Below are positions 1 to 12,849 of a stretch of DNA of 64,000 nucleotides, one piece after another. The notes below the pieces were generated by a model. It did not search any database and had not been told where the DNA came from. It worked only from the letters and a program-made list of their open reading frames with translations. The stretch is taken from NCBI GenBank assembly GCA_019095985.1, contig CM032659.1, forward strand, positions 29,962,939 to 30,026,938. Reading direction: 5' to 3'. Each line of letters opens with the position of its first letter. Position 1 is the stretch's first letter. Made by a program: the position numbers and the translations under genes. Origin of the DNA: Streblospio benedicti. Taxonomy: Eukaryota; Annelida; Polychaeta; Spionida; Spionidae.

Positions 1-865
1 ACCCAAACAATCGTATATTTTTACTGATCTAGAGTGATAAGTCAGTGGAGACCATGACCATGTCACTTGAATTCATGAACCCAATTTTAGGGCCACTACG
101 AATTACTAACTCGTACTACATAACTCGTAGTAAAAGCCCGTAAAAATTGGTTTCAAGTAACTGTGGTGGAGACTGGTGTTTATACATGGACGACTTATTA
201 ATTCATCATTGGCGTGATACTCAATTTACTCAATTTAGAGGTTGGCCAATTATATATATTATATATGAGTCCCCTGGGGACTGCTACTGCGCGTAGCTGT
301 AGAATAAATTCTCATGACATCCAGGTCTAGCCACTTAACAGAAACAGAAGAAACAGACGCATCTACAGGAGTCTCTTTTACACTGCATATAGATATATTC
401 AGTGTTGCAATTTTTTTACCCGTGTGTTTAATAAGCGCCTTTTCATCGGAGAATATTAATCTCTGAGCTAGACTTGCATCAAATGCAAAATCAATAGATG
501 TGGTCACCAGAGTCTTGACATGCGCCAGAGTCTCGTCACATCACTAAAATGTATGTGTACCTGCTAACGTATGTCGAGACTCTGGCAACCGCATCTACGT
601 GGTTTTCTCTCTTGACAATGTAAGATCCATGGTACGTTAGATGTCACTGAACATTTCGGCAGTGACGCTCGTGACAAAGTTCCACGAATATTAAGACTCT
701 TGGATCATGGCTACCAACCCGTGAGATATGACAATGACATAGACGGGACAACATAATCATTAGTCTCTTGCAGTTATTAACTGACACTAACATTTCAACT
801 AGTTTAATAATGAAAGTAATGGTGGAGGTTTAGTGTACTGTGTATGCTATATTTTCTAGGCAGCC
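1..865. other. Upstream flank of TACO1, no recognised gene
   Basis: AT-rich non-coding flank. The only long open frame is an 82-codon minus-strand frame (259-507) with no domain I recognise and no supporting splice context. A 12-base inverted repeat (524-535 and 575-586, core CCAGAGTCTCG) could form a small hairpin. I see no TATA box, so the TACO1 promoter is not defined. Confidence 0.5.
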
Positions 866-3800
866 ATGATGCCAGTGCAATGTTCACTCTACCGGAGCCA
901 GTCCTTGGTCACTAAGGCTGTGCTACCAAACAGTACACTCATGAAGCTAATCCGCCCTTCGGCAGTAATTATAGAAAGTGTGCAAAAGAGAGATGCAGGT
1001 CACAGCAAGTGGGCCAACATACGGCACATAAAGGCAGCAAAAGATGAACAGAAAATGAAGACTGCACAATATATTCTGAACAAAATGAAGGTTATTGTAG
1101 CTGGTATGTAAGCAAACAGACTTACTAGTACCTATCACTGAGTATTAGTGAGTATACTATAGCAAGGTCATAGTACAAAATGTAGATGCACGCACCGGGA
1201 AACTGACAAATGTATTCAAACTGACACCTTCGTGATCTGGTGACATGTTGGTTTGCTGACGAGCGCATCTACCATAAACATTGAATATTTAAATTTACAT
1301 AGTAGATAATTTTTCTTTCAATGATATATTGTGTATTGAAAATATGAATAATATACACATGGCAGGAAAAATTCTTAAGAATTCTCTTGCGATCATTTAG
1401 TATTAATTATGGCATGAAAAAATACCAGGACTATCTATTTTTGATATAAAGTCCATATATTACTAGTGCATGTATTGGATTAAAAAGGATGTATGTGTAA
1501 TGTATAAATCAAAATTTATCATTCATTTCAGAAACCGGTTCTGTTGATCCTAAATTCAATTCTCGCCTGGCCAATGCTTTAGTAGAGGGAAAGAACAAGG
1601 GTGTGACCAACAATACCATGCTGGCAATGCTGAAGCGTTTAGTGAGTGATACTTGTATGACCTTACTTTCCTTGTTCTTTTATTTTCTCTTCAGTATAAG
1701 GTTGATTATCCGATACATCTTATAAATTTCGAATACACAAGATGATAGGTCTACAAGACATTGTTCTATGACAGACATGAATAACTAGCCTGAATTACAT
1801 ATACACTCAAATCCATGCATCCCAGTGTCAACTAGTGTCAACAGATGTAAAGAGAAAACTGTCCTTGATTTTTTTTAAATGAAAGTACCGGTACTTAGTC
1901 TCTCAGACTTTATTAGTAAATTGTTGTAAAAAATACATTCACTATTCGAAGACAAACATGGACAAAATACCCATTATGATCCATTTGTCTTAAGATCAAA
2001 GTTTCAATTTCAATGTAAATATTCTGTTAACAATGAATCTGTTGATTCTTTGTAGAGCGAAAAAAAGACAGGGTCCAAGAAAGTTGTGTTTGAGGGTATT
2101 GGTCTTGGGCAATGCTTTTTCATGATTGAGGCTCTCACAGATCGGGTGAAATGGACTAAGGATGAAATTCATCGGGTGCTTAAGAAATATGGGTATGTCA
2201 CCATAGGCGTATGTCATAGACATTTTATTATATATGATAGAATTTACTTTCTATACTTCAAAAATATTATTGCAGTTCCATACATTAACATGCTAAAAGA
2301 ATTAATAAATCTGCACACTTTTAATACCTATAATGTTTCTTAGGTCATGTAGCTTGTAAAGCTGTTATAAGACTTTGCTCGAGCCTTGTCTTGTTAAATA
2401 TACAGGTAATGACTGTGTGTCTGTTCTAGAGGTGGCGTAGGGGCGCCGGGATATGCAGCTCATGTCTTCAACCACAAAGGTAGGACGTCATTTTACCATG
2501 GAAAAAATGTGGCTTATTAATTCATCAAGGGAGTGTTTAGCATAGTAATTGCGCTCAAATTTGCACTTGCATATTGTTGTACATGTATATGTAAGTGGCA
2601 CACCAATGATGATAATTTTGTTGTTTTCATTATCTGCTTGTGTTAGTTATCTTCAAAAGTGTTGAAAGCATATTGAATGAAATTTTGTCAAAATGATTTT
2701 CAGATGCCATAGCTATGTGACAAGAATGAAAATTTTGTAATGATCAGATATGTCGACTTCCGTATTCTATATATCATATAGAAGGCACAAGAGCTTTAAT
2801 TTACTATGTGGTTAAAATGGAAACCACCATATAATTATATCATCTTTCCAAAATGTTTGCATTTCTTGCAGGATGACTAAAAATTACCGGTATATTGCTT
2901 AATTACCCACTTCTTCGATTTTCTTATTCAAATAAGTGATTAATCATTTGTGTCGATTCAGTGTGTACTGATTTAGTTAATGCATAGATAAGATTAGCTG
3001 AGAAAGTGCTGCTAGTGTCGCTAATATGACTATTATGAAGAAGAAAAATCTACTTGTTATTCACAATAATGGACAAAATTTTACTCATCAATACGAGCGG
3101 ACGAGTGAAGAAATATTTACTTGCTTTGAGACCAATATCATGTGATTCAACAAATACATGTATTAATTTATATGCTTTCTCTACAAGTAAATTGTGCAGA
3201 AAATTAAAGACACACAAATTTCTTCACCTTTGGCATACTTTTGATGTATGTTCATGTGAACAATTTGTTTATATATACTCATGATTACACTTATAGAAGC
3301 CAAAAGTTTTTACAAAATTTCAAAGGGCAGTGTGAAGTTATTCATGACTGCTAATTTCAGCTGTAGTCCATTCAGAACGGAGGATTTAGGGGCGTGTCAT
3401 CCAGTGAGTGATATGATGGTTGCTGTGCTTTCCCTGCAGGTGTGGTGTATGTGCCAGTGGAGCAGCCGACCAGCCCCGATCAGCCAGCCACAGACGGGCA
3501 ACAACGCTTGTCGGAGGAGGCTGCCATGGAGCTTGCGATTGAGGCTGAGGCAGAGGAGGTGGAGGCTGGTGTGGACGACGGCAACAGCGAAGTGTATCAG
3601 GTACAAGCAGCCATTGAGACGACAGCTTTAGATTTAATTCCTGCCACATCCCACTTTTTGTAAGAAAGGTTCATCTATATTGAATAATTTTCAATTGAAC
3701 AGTTTTTATGAAAAGCTACAGTGCACTTTCATGCAGTTTTTATTATGTTGTGCTTGATAATTTTAGGGGTCGAAAAAGCAATAGATCTTTGAAACAAAAT

Positions 3801-5057
3801 TAATGCTATCTTAAGAGTCTGTTATATATTATTTAAGATTTCTGGAAACTTATGGCCAGAACACAGTTTTGTGTTTGAGACTCAAAAACTTTGTGTACCA
3901 CTTTTGCCTGAATAATGGACATTGTTGAGTCTCAAAACAATGTTTCTGTTCTATAAAATCCCTACCATTCTCGCACCATTTGATATGCATTTTTTGTCAA
4001 ATCCTACCACTATTTGCTGCCACAGTTCATCTGCGCGGTGTCTAGCCTGCATCGCGTGCGTGCGGCACTGGAGGAGCGAGGCATTGCAGTGACGGATGCA
4101 AGGCTGGAGTTCCTGCCACACACATACACCTCGCTTAAGGCTGGAGATGAGCTGGACCGTGCGAACAATGCGCTCGATGAACTAGAGGCAGTCGAGGATG
4201 TCATAAAGGTGACTATGTTTTTAATGTTGAAATAATATTCACTGGTCAGTATGTTCTCTGATGTCCACACATTAAAGTTCAATTTAGATTTCTTTCTATG
4301 TACCGGGTAATCTATGTTTATGTCTAGGTTAATCATTTCATTTTTTAAAAAAGGAATGATTTTTTTAGCATCTAAAAAACTATTTGCTTTTTAAAAGTCG
4401 ATTTATCTCAAAATGAACTAAGAGGAACACAGGTTGTCAAAGTCCTAATTTTGCATAGTTTTCCTATATTCTGAAGCCTTCCAAAATGTTCCTGTTTTAC
4501 CAGCAATTAGTTTTTCCTATTTTCAAGATACGATGAGAAAAATTGCCAGAGATGTAAGCTAAAAGATACTTAGATTTTACAAAAGGCAAATCATGTGGTT
4601 TTCAAAGCACATGTACATTACGTGACTTTATCTCAAAATGAACTTTGAGGAAGGAAACCAATAAATCTATTAGAATTACATTTAGTTGTTACTTTTCATT
4701 TACCTTTTCGGGGTTTGATGATACTTGCTATCACCAATCGGATAGAGGTTTTTGCAGCATAAATCTTTTTTAGCTTAGAGATTGTAAACATAATCATACG
4801 TTAACCAAGATGATTAATTTTATGCCTCTATAAACAGTATGAATTTGGCAACACTTAATGCACATTTTTTCTTTTAGCGTCATAAGCTATCAGACATTAA
4901 GTATTTTCCAATTTCATTATCAGTTTCCTGCGGAGCTAGATTTGTTAACATAACAAAACTGACTGCAAACAAAAATGTGAGCCTGAATTTTATAGTTGTA
5001 ATTGTTTGTCCACACCAGGTATATAGCAACATCAGGGCTGAAGGAGATGAGAGCTGA
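866..5057 (+). CDS. TACO1: TACO1, translational activator of mitochondrial cytochrome c oxidase I (YebC family)
   Basis: Seven coding exons with GT-AG introns: 866-1103, 1532-1641, 2056-2192, 2430-2479, 3440-3600, 4026-4208 and 5019-5057. They sum to 918 bases (305 aa plus stop); all junction phases match. Residues 1-43 look like a mitochondrial presequence with basic residues. The family hallmark AGHSKWANIRHIKAAKD follows at residues 44-60. Later exons carry the typical FEGIGLGQCFFMIEALTD segment, GGVGAPGYAAHVFNHKG, VVYVP, the EAAMELAIEAEAEEVE helix and the C-terminal FICAVSSLHRVRAALEERG to VIKVYSNI region. Length is close to human TACO1 (about 297 aa). In mammals the protein acts in the mitochondrial matrix on COX1 mRNA translation, and its loss causes complex IV deficiency; that role is assumed here by homology. 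The start is the first ATG of the open exon; a second ATG follows immediately. No disruption is seen. Confidence 0.93.
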
Positions 5058-5396
5058 GGCAGCAAAGTGGCAAGTCATCCGACAATTGAAGTCTTAGAGG
5101 AGGTGATTCACGGGTTTGGGGTGTGACACGTAACATAAAGAAGTGCGATCATTCCGCCCTCATTGACTACATGAAAACCTCAAATACAAAAGAACTGGAT
5201 TCACTTCTGCACCTATGGAAAGCAAATGTAACTTATTTCCTTTGAGTGTGTGTGTGGCTTGTGTGAAAAGTTATCCAGGACTGATTTTATATTGCTAGCA
5301 TACACATTACTTTAGATAACTCTTAACCACCTTATATAATATAATTTTTATTTGGACACTATATTTACTCCCAAACTTGTTCAGTGACTATTGGAT

Positions 5397-5402
5397 AATA
5401 AA
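5397..5402 (+). terminator. Candidate poly(A) signal of TACO1
   Basis: AATAAA lies about 340 bases after the TACO1 stop, in AT-rich sequence suitable for a 3' UTR. It is the first clear canonical hexamer I noticed downstream. Position and motif only; no transcript evidence. Confidence 0.4.
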
Positions 5403-5939
5403 AAAGTCATACTATTGAAGCAAAGCAATATTTATACTTTTAGTGCATTAACAGTATGATGAGCCATGATTTAATTATAATATTATACCATCTCTATTAA
5501 TTACGGTCCGAAACCAACCTGTATTTTTACCAAAATAGCGGCATGTTTGTGTAATAACAATGGCAGACCACATTGTTGGTGAAAGAGCTTATGTTACTAA
5601 TTGCTTGAATATATTGCCCGAATACATAGTATCATGTTGTCTCTGTAATAGATATGCTGGTGAAGATGTTATGCTATGAACTATTTTGAGAAGCTTCTGC
5701 ATTTTTTCCCTTACCATGTTTTTTATTCTCTGCAATTCTTTGCGATTCTCCACTTCAAGTTTAAAATTCCAAAGAAAGGGCCAAAAAAGGGTGTCTTTCC
5801 TTTGCAATCAGTACTGTATATCCCCACCCTCCCATGATGCTGGGTGCCTGGGCTCATGATCAGATGATACATGGATCATTGCATCATCGCCCTCAGCGTT
5901 ATACAGATTTTTATTTATTTGTTTTGAATTTTCAGGTGA

Positions 5940-6420
5940 GTACTCTGTTATATATATAACCGGACTGAGTCAAAGTGTACGAGTTTTAAACCTAAAAGTC
6001 TTTCAAACATGAAGGTGCCATGTATGTTTATAAATGGTGAACTGATATATCATGTAGAACAGGTTAAATATTTGAATGTGATTATTAATAGCCGTTTATT
6101 AGATGCTATTTATGCTCGTGGTTACCTGATGATGAGTAAATTTAAAGTTGTTCTGATAATGTTAAATATTGTTTATATTAAAACTAGGCAGTATATATGG
6201 TGGCTAGTTATGGACACAGTATTTATCACATGTACTACATAATGCATTAATAGCATACAACAATGTTTGTAGAGTATTTTTTCATTTAAACTGCAGACAT
6301 AGCATGAGTGAGTTTTATGTTTGTAAAAACAATATGAGTTCATTTCTAGTATTGTATGGAAAAACTATTGGTAACTTTAAAAGTTGTCTTTACTACATTG
6401 TATGTGATTATCTCTTCATC
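5940..6420 (+). mobile_element. Decayed LINE fragment (C-terminal reverse transcriptase part)
   Basis: The plus-strand frame from 6009 reads KVPCMFINGELIYHVEQVKY then LNVIINSRL and YARGYLMMSKFK. This matches the post-palm region of Jockey/CR1-type LINE proteins, where K-Y-L-G-x-I-I and Y-A-R-G-N-x-L-x-R-K-F are usual. Further decayed similarity continues past the stop at 6240 in other frames (a stretch like AYNNVCRVF, then SMSEFYV). No endonuclease or YADD box is present, so this is a truncated old copy. It differs from the LINE at 56.8-61.4 kb. Identification is by pattern memory only. Confidence 0.55.
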
Positions 6421-8733
6421 AAAACCATTGCAAATATCGTATTTTTAACTTAAGTTCAAGCCATTTTGCTGTATTATTATTATATGGAGAGTGCACCTCT
6501 TAATTTTGTAGTGTTACATCCATATATGTGATTTTTCTTTTACACTTTTTTATCATACATTGTATATGGAAGTATGGAGTTTTATATTTTAGAAAAAAAT
6601 ATCACTAAAGACGCCACTACAAACATAGTGTAAAAGCTTGTGACCTTATAACCAACAGGAGTATTTTTTTGTTTGCAAGGATGAAGTCTGCAAGATTTTT
6701 TAACGTTTCTCATTTTAAATTTATGTGGATTATTTTAATAATCATTAGTAAAACTGAAAAAAAACAAACAACTATTTTTGAAGACACTTTTGTGAATTAA
6801 ATGTTCAAAATAGTGATCTTTAGGTACATACACTGATGCAACAAATGTGTGTTATTAGAGAATAAAAACATGTACTGTATAGAAAAGATATTTATTTTAA
6901 TCGCCCCAACCTTAATAATTTGAAATATGTCCTTGTAAAGCAGAAATATTAATTTAAAAATGAACCTTAGTTTTTTTTAGAAGCACAACAATTATAAGAG
7001 CCTATCAATGGTGCATTAGTGGTTCATTACATCTGTGAATATTAATGAAGGAGTAATTTGTACAGGTTTCGCAAAAGAAAACATCACATCACAGTTATTG
7101 CACATGCGCATGATATAATAAAATTATATACACCATATTCTTCATGTCAAGCTTAATCAATGAATAAGCGCATGCTTAGAAATTTTGTTCATGTTGTGAC
7201 GGGGATGACATCCAAGCAACAGATTATGACACAACACTACCACATCAGTGTTTTGGTAAATGACTGTGGTGTACTTAGGTTATCTAATGGGGTTTATGCT
7301 CCAGATCAATAGAGGATATATAGAGGATATAATATGCCGAACATCTCATAAAAATGAATTATTAATTAAGAGGTGGATTGAAAAATTAGTAGTACATCTA
7401 CAGACACTAAAAGTATCTACTACCAATTTTTCAGGCCGCTTCTTATTCCATATATTTGGCCTGCAGCACTAGGTCTCATTATCTATAGTGTATGGTACGT
7501 TTTTATTTTTCTGCTGTATTCTTGGTAAAATGAAATTTTGTTATAAAAACTTAAATTTTGACTATTGATTTAAAAGTTTTTAGCTCCTAAAGACTCATTT
7601 TCAAATTAAAACACCAAAAGAAATGAAATGCAAATAAAATGTACACTGTTATGTACAGTGCAAGAGTATCAGTTTAAAAATACACATGTAGTACCTGATT
7701 AACAGATTAATACAAATTATTGTAACAGATTATGAAAAACAATATATGGAAATTTAACAATGTTAAGTTTAAGGACCAGGTAATTGATTCATAAGTATCA
7801 GAAGGGTGGGTGATAAAGTAATAATGGTCTCGTTTTGAATAAGTGTTAGGTGCAATACTGCTAAAAGAGAAAACAATTAACGTGTGAATTATCTTCAATA
7901 TTATTGTGTATGAGTGTGCAAACCACAAAACAATCTCATGCTATTCTACGTTTATTTTTGCAGATTTTGATATTACATGTTCTTTCAATGAATCTTATCC
8001 ATTTGTAAGTTACACAATGTTCATTCCGAAACTGTTCTTTATTTTAGTATATAATATTTTCATTATTCCTAAAGTTGCTGTATGGTGTTGCTGGGGGGTT
8101 CATCCAATTTCTTGCTTCTAATCTGAAAATGTAAATATGTGTAAGTACATGTACATCTGTAGCACAGCAAAAGTGAAAAGGGCTATAGACTGGACAAATT
8201 GCACTAAATCCATATGACAACACAGCAGTCAAAATAATTATGCTCAAAAAATTATAAGTATTCTATTAAACATACATACAATTCACGAGCTAATGCCAGT
8301 TTCCATTAATATATAATATTGAAAATTTGCACTATATACTAGGCAGACTGTTGAAAGTTTAATACGGTTTACAAAACTCTCTAATTTACAATGAATTGTG
8401 CTCAAATCATGTTACAATATAAACACAAATCGGGCTGACAACACTAAGTATACTTATATATAGTGTATAGTTTTATTTGTCAATGAATAATTATGATTTG
8501 TTGAAAATGTATATATATAAAAAACAAAGTCACATGTTAAATAAACATTTTTCAACACAATTATTGAAATAACGGATAAAAGACGATAATTCAAAATATG
8601 GCCCCGAGTATACATTACAACACAAATGAAACATATAATAAGGTCGATTTTTGAAGAATAGAATTGATAAACATTGGTCTGAAAATAAACACTCTTTAGA
8701 AAAAATAGAATCAACCCTTTCCCATGCAAAATA
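6421..8733. other. AT-rich intergenic DNA, nothing recognised
   Basis: Low-complexity AT-rich sequence between the LINE remnant and the 3' end of the VWA gene. Open frames here (up to about 90 codons) have no recognisable motifs and are of a length expected by chance. Confidence 0.5.
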
Positions 8734-8739
8734 TTTATT
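8734..8739 (-). terminator. Candidate poly(A) signal of the VWA-domain gene
   Basis: TTTATT on the plus strand is AATAAA on the minus strand, about 334 bases after the stop codon at 9073-9075. I found no nearer hexamer, so the 3' UTR may run to here and include the MITE at 8818-8969. Confidence 0.35.
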
Positions 8740-8817
8740 ACAGCAGATGAAGAATTAGTTCTACCAAAGAACTTGTGATGACCAGTAACAGGTCCTTTGA
8801 CCTAAAACACTGAAGAG

Positions 8818-8969
8818 CATAGGCAGATCCAGGGAGCAGGGGGCGCCCCCCCCCGCTTTCCCACCAAAATACTTCATTTTCATAGGGTTTTTCATGAAAT
8901 CCCGTAAGTGCGCCCCCTCTTTTCTTTAAGTGCGCCCCCCCCCTTTCCAAAAACCTGGATCTGCCTATG
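8818..8969. mobile_element. MITE copy A of the CATAGGCAGATCC family
   Basis: A 152-bp element with inverted ends CATAGGCAGATCC and GGATCTGCCTATG. Inside are runs of C (GGGCGCCCC) and the segment AGGGTTTTTCATGAAATCCC, shared with the copies at 20.3, 53.6, 63.0 and 63.2 kb. Possible 5-bp duplication GAAGA flanks it if one extra G is counted as part of the left end. It lies between the VWA stop codon and the candidate poly(A) signal. Confidence 0.7.
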
Positions 8970-9072
8970 GAAGAAAATAACATAACACAACAATTTCCAG
9001 TAGACAGGAGTTGGCTGGTAAGAAAAGAACGCACCTGCAGATTCCTCGGTAGTAGCCTCGCGCAGCTGCAGA

Positions 9073-11680
9073 TCAGGCTTTGATGGCGTTCGCTACGCTG
9101 TCCACAATGTTGTCGAAGTCGAACGAATCCTGCTGCCAGGCGTCCGTCCCAAGCGTCCCGGGTCTTTGAGCCACGGTTCCGGCCAGGCTCGTAAGACCAG
9201 TCATATCGACACCACCATGCGAATTCGTCACACCCACGCACAGGATCTAGTATGATAAATTCATTTTCACAAATACCAATTTGTTAGTATATTGCATTGT
9301 GCAGACGCGGGGATAGCAGTTAAACAGTTATGAGAACATGTTTGTGAACTCAGTACTTAACATTAAAAAACAAACAAAAACAATGATTGGATGAGCCAAT
9401 TTCACGCTGAAGTTTGCATCATGACATGTTATCAAGCAAGAGATTTGATCTACAATTGAAATGCTCTAAGTTTTACAGCTAAAATGATTACTTGGGGATA
9501 TACCCCCCCTCCTCCCAGTAGAGACGACCGCTGCTGCCCCATATAAACAAATGTTGCAAAAAATTAATTATTCAAATCATTGCATCTTTTTTTCAAATAT
9601 CCCAATGTCTCATCAGGTGTGGCAAATGGTGCGTTTTCTTGATTATCTCCGTACAGTGGAAAGGCAAGAATAATCATTCATAAAGTATTTTTATTTCGTC
9701 GATAATGTGGCAATGCCACAGACACTTAATTTTTTATTTTTCATTTCTTACAAATTAAATCTGAAGTTAATATATGGTTGTGAAAATCCAAATAGAAATG
9801 ACGTCTCCGGCGCTCCACGTATAAAATCATGAAACAGTTGAAAAACAAGTGTTAAAGGAGCAATATATCATGACATATGGAGCCATACTATTAATTCAGC
9901 CAATATGGCTCGTCACAGCTGATCTAGGCAACAAACAGCTAGCAACAATTAGGCCTAAACCTTATTGACTCCTTCCCCAAAGAGGTCTGCTGTGTAATAT
10001 GCCACTTACCTTGATGCCTGCTCCTTTAGCTTTGTCCGCCTCTGTGATCGCGTTCTCCTGTTTGTTTTTCGACATCTCTTCCTTCACGTAAGTGGAGTCG
10101 CTAATGATGACGGCCACCTGCTTGTTCTCCACGTGCTTGTGCGGGGTCATCATCTTCAAGTGCATCTGGTAGATGCCCATCGTTAGGTCTGGGTCCACGT
10201 CGGTGTCGCCGGTCTGTTCCATGGCGGACACGTCGCTGACGAAGTCGCCTAGCTTGATGGGCTCGTGTACCGGGCTCTTTTTATCGTCGGTGATCCACGT
10301 GACGGCCACGTGGTCGCCAGCAGGCGACACGCTCAGCCGGTTGACGACGGCCTGCGGGTGCGATAGTAAACAATGCATTATTTATAGATAGTGGGGCTCA
10401 TTTGCATACGTATGGTGAACTATTGGATGATTATTGGTGCCTTGGATCATGTACTTGTGCAATTAAGTCGTTTACGATGGTGTTTATGGTGAGGTTAATG
10501 CTGATTTTCGGTTTTAATATTATGAGTGATTTTGCCAACTTGGCAGGCGGGAAATATGTTCATGAGAATAAGGCACCTCAGAGATGAAAGTTGATGTGCG
10601 TTAATTCGCCCAGTTTTCCTGCTGCAAGGTTATTTTAGGACAAATCACAATGCAAATATTTCTCTGGATTGCTATATTTTCGTTGATCAGTGTGTAGGAC
10701 AAACCGAACAATTATTACTGAATGGACAGGAATGGAAATACGATAGTCTTACCTGTATGAAGTTCATAGTCTGGTTCCAGGTGCTGTCATCCGATTTGGG
10801 ACCAGAGTTGATGTCCATGACGAACACAACGTCTTCTGAAAAAAAAAAGCCACATCATATCTACCTCAGAAGCCATTTGCTAATAGCACAGTCTATACAT
10901 GATCAAAGATTAAGTTAAGACCCTCTTCACATATTCTAGAAAGTGGAATAAATATGTTTAAAATTTTATTAAGATATGTATCAATCCCAATGTAGAATAA
11001 TTATGGTTACATTTCGTCAGATATTGTAAAAAACGTTTTCACGATCGTCGGTACACTATACCCAGAATCTAAGACAGAAATATTGAATGTCCACATCAAT
11101 AGTAGCTTAGTTAAGTATAAAGTTCCCCTTTTCTCTATCACTCTCAAAAGTTTTCAGTATAAATTGGATTGGCGTGATAGTGGTTCGTGTTACGACGCGC
11201 AAAGCACTATATTAAAAAAAACTCACTCCACGTCGTATGAAAAATAAAATGTGTACAGACCATGAAATATAAATTTGTTTCAATTTTCACATTTTTGAAT
11301 GATTGAGAACATGGATACGTATACACAGATGCATGGCAGCTATAGCACGCGTATACTATTTAAAAATCATTTTGTAAATGAGGTTGATAACGTAAAAGTT
11401 TTCACGCGGTAGCTGCATTCTCAATTAATTATTCTCCAAACGAATTCTAAAAGTCTCTACACATCCCTGGATTAAAAACACGTATATAGACTCTGTAGAC
11501 CACTGTCCTTTTCAAATAAACTGATAACACTGACAAATTAAAAACAAACAAACAAATAATTTCATTTTCCACGTTCTAAAACTCTCAAATGGCGTACTTA
11601 CTGAAAGCTACAACGTCCGCAGGCATGACGGCCACGAGAGCGGCAACGGCGAGTAGGCTCGAGATCGCGGCGGTCGCCAT
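9073..11680 (-). CDS. Secreted single-domain von Willebrand factor type A protein
   Basis: Four coding exons on the minus strand: 11680-11602, 10835-10753, 10351-10010 and 9246-9073. They give 225 aa with consistent phases and GT-AG junctions. Residues 1-25 form a hydrophobic signal peptide (MATAAISSLLAVAALVAVMP). The rest is one VWA fold: KDVVFVMDINSGPKSDD for strand 1, HVAVTWI, DLTMGIYQM, KQVAVIISDS, IKILCVGVTN and a final amphipathic helix ending VANAIKA. In a normal MIDAS, D-x-S-x-S is followed by a distant T and D. Here the first motif is D34-I-N36-S-G38, while T111 and D139 are kept, so metal binding may be altered. Domain architecture resembles one repeat of collagen VI or matrilin-type proteins, but no collagen, EGF or second VWA is visible. 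Likely extracellular; partner unknown. Confidence 0.85.
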
Positions 11681-11810
11681 CGTGCAACTCTGGTGATCGT
11701 TGATGTTTTTCAAAAGCTGAGATCGCTGTTGTAGGGTTGAAGAAGACTGTATCCTAGTCGAACTGGTGCAGTAGCAGTGGAACTTCTGACAAACGCGCAC
11801 TTTCTCGGTC

Positions 11811-11817
11811 TTATATA
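11811..11817 (-). promoter_or_regulatory. Candidate TATA box of the VWA gene
   Basis: Minus strand reads TATATAA about 131 bases upstream of the VWA start codon. A start site some 30 bases downstream would give a 5' UTR of about 100 bases. Motif and spacing only. Confidence 0.4.
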
Positions 11818-11819
11818 AT

Positions 11820-12725
11820 AAGCATTCGTCCGCCGACGGTCGATCAATTTGCGCAATGCGGACATTCTGTGCATGTTTGCAGCCGATGTTTAGAAAAGTA
11901 AAAGGGCACCCGCCGGGCACCTGTTGCATCTGAAAGTTTTGCGACAAAACTTTTCAAAGACGACCTCATCACGTGATCTACTTTCACAGGTGGTTGTTTT
12001 CGTTAGAGTGGTTCTCAAAGTGGACGAGGTAAATGTACGTCGAGTGAAAAGCGCATAGAGACAAACGGAACCCTGTAGTAGCCCGAACGAAGGAAGGCCT
12101 ACACTCGAGGTTGTAGCGTACGAGGATTTTAATTTCAGTTGGCTACCACATTGAGAGAAGACATAATATGCTAATTAGGTGACGTAATGAGTTGCGCATG
12201 ATCTGTGGCGATTCATGTCGGGAACGGAGTCTTGACGGGCGACGGTGGCGAGCGCGCAGTGAACGGCCACACTCGTGTAGAGTAGACACGGGATATCATT
12301 TTGCAGAGGAAACACTTAGGAAAGCAACTTTTTAAAAAGGAAGTTTCTTACTTGCTCCACGTTTGCAGTTTTAAAAGGCATGGACGTTCGTAGGAAAGCT
12401 GCGAGATTCTGAAAAACTCAATAAGTGTTAAGTTAAAATCTAAAGAATTGCAATTTCGCGGATTGACAACATATTCTACGGAGAGAAAAGTGCAATTTCA
12501 ACGGAAAAAAATATTTAAAGTGCTGGAGTTCACATCAAGCATTGTCCTTACATTTGATGAAGGAGTCGTAGACTGTAACGGTGTAGATTTCCCCATCAGA
12601 TGTATGGAACAGTAATGCACGTTAATATTTCAATTCAAATAAATGCAACGCATACAGCATGGCAGTGTGAAGAAACAATAACAAAGAAGGGCTGAAATGG
12701 ATTGCGCTATCACTTTGGGACACTG
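11820..12725. other. Upstream flank of the VWA gene
   Basis: Mixed-composition sequence upstream of the minus-strand VWA gene. A TGACGTAA (CRE-like) motif occurs near 12180 and a GC-rich patch near 12220-12260. No coding exon is supported. Confidence 0.35.
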
Positions 12726-12849
12726 TTAAGGGTTATCATATTGGGCTGGGTGTGATATGAGAAATATCATATCTGTAGAGAATCACTCGTGATTCTCTAC
12801 AGATATGATATTTCTCATATCACACCCAACCCAATATGATAACCCTTAA
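12726..12849. repeat. Near-perfect 124-bp palindrome
   Basis: Two 61-base arms (12726-12786 and 12789-12849) are reverse complements with one mismatch and a 2-base centre. Both outer ends read TTAA next to GGG/CCC. TTAA ends would fit a piggyBac-type miniature element, but TTAA is itself palindromic, so this is weak. The arms carry no ORF. Confidence 0.9.

Noticed and set aside
259-507. 82-codon minus-strand ORF with fairly even codon use
   Set aside because: No recognised family and no flanking exon could be joined.
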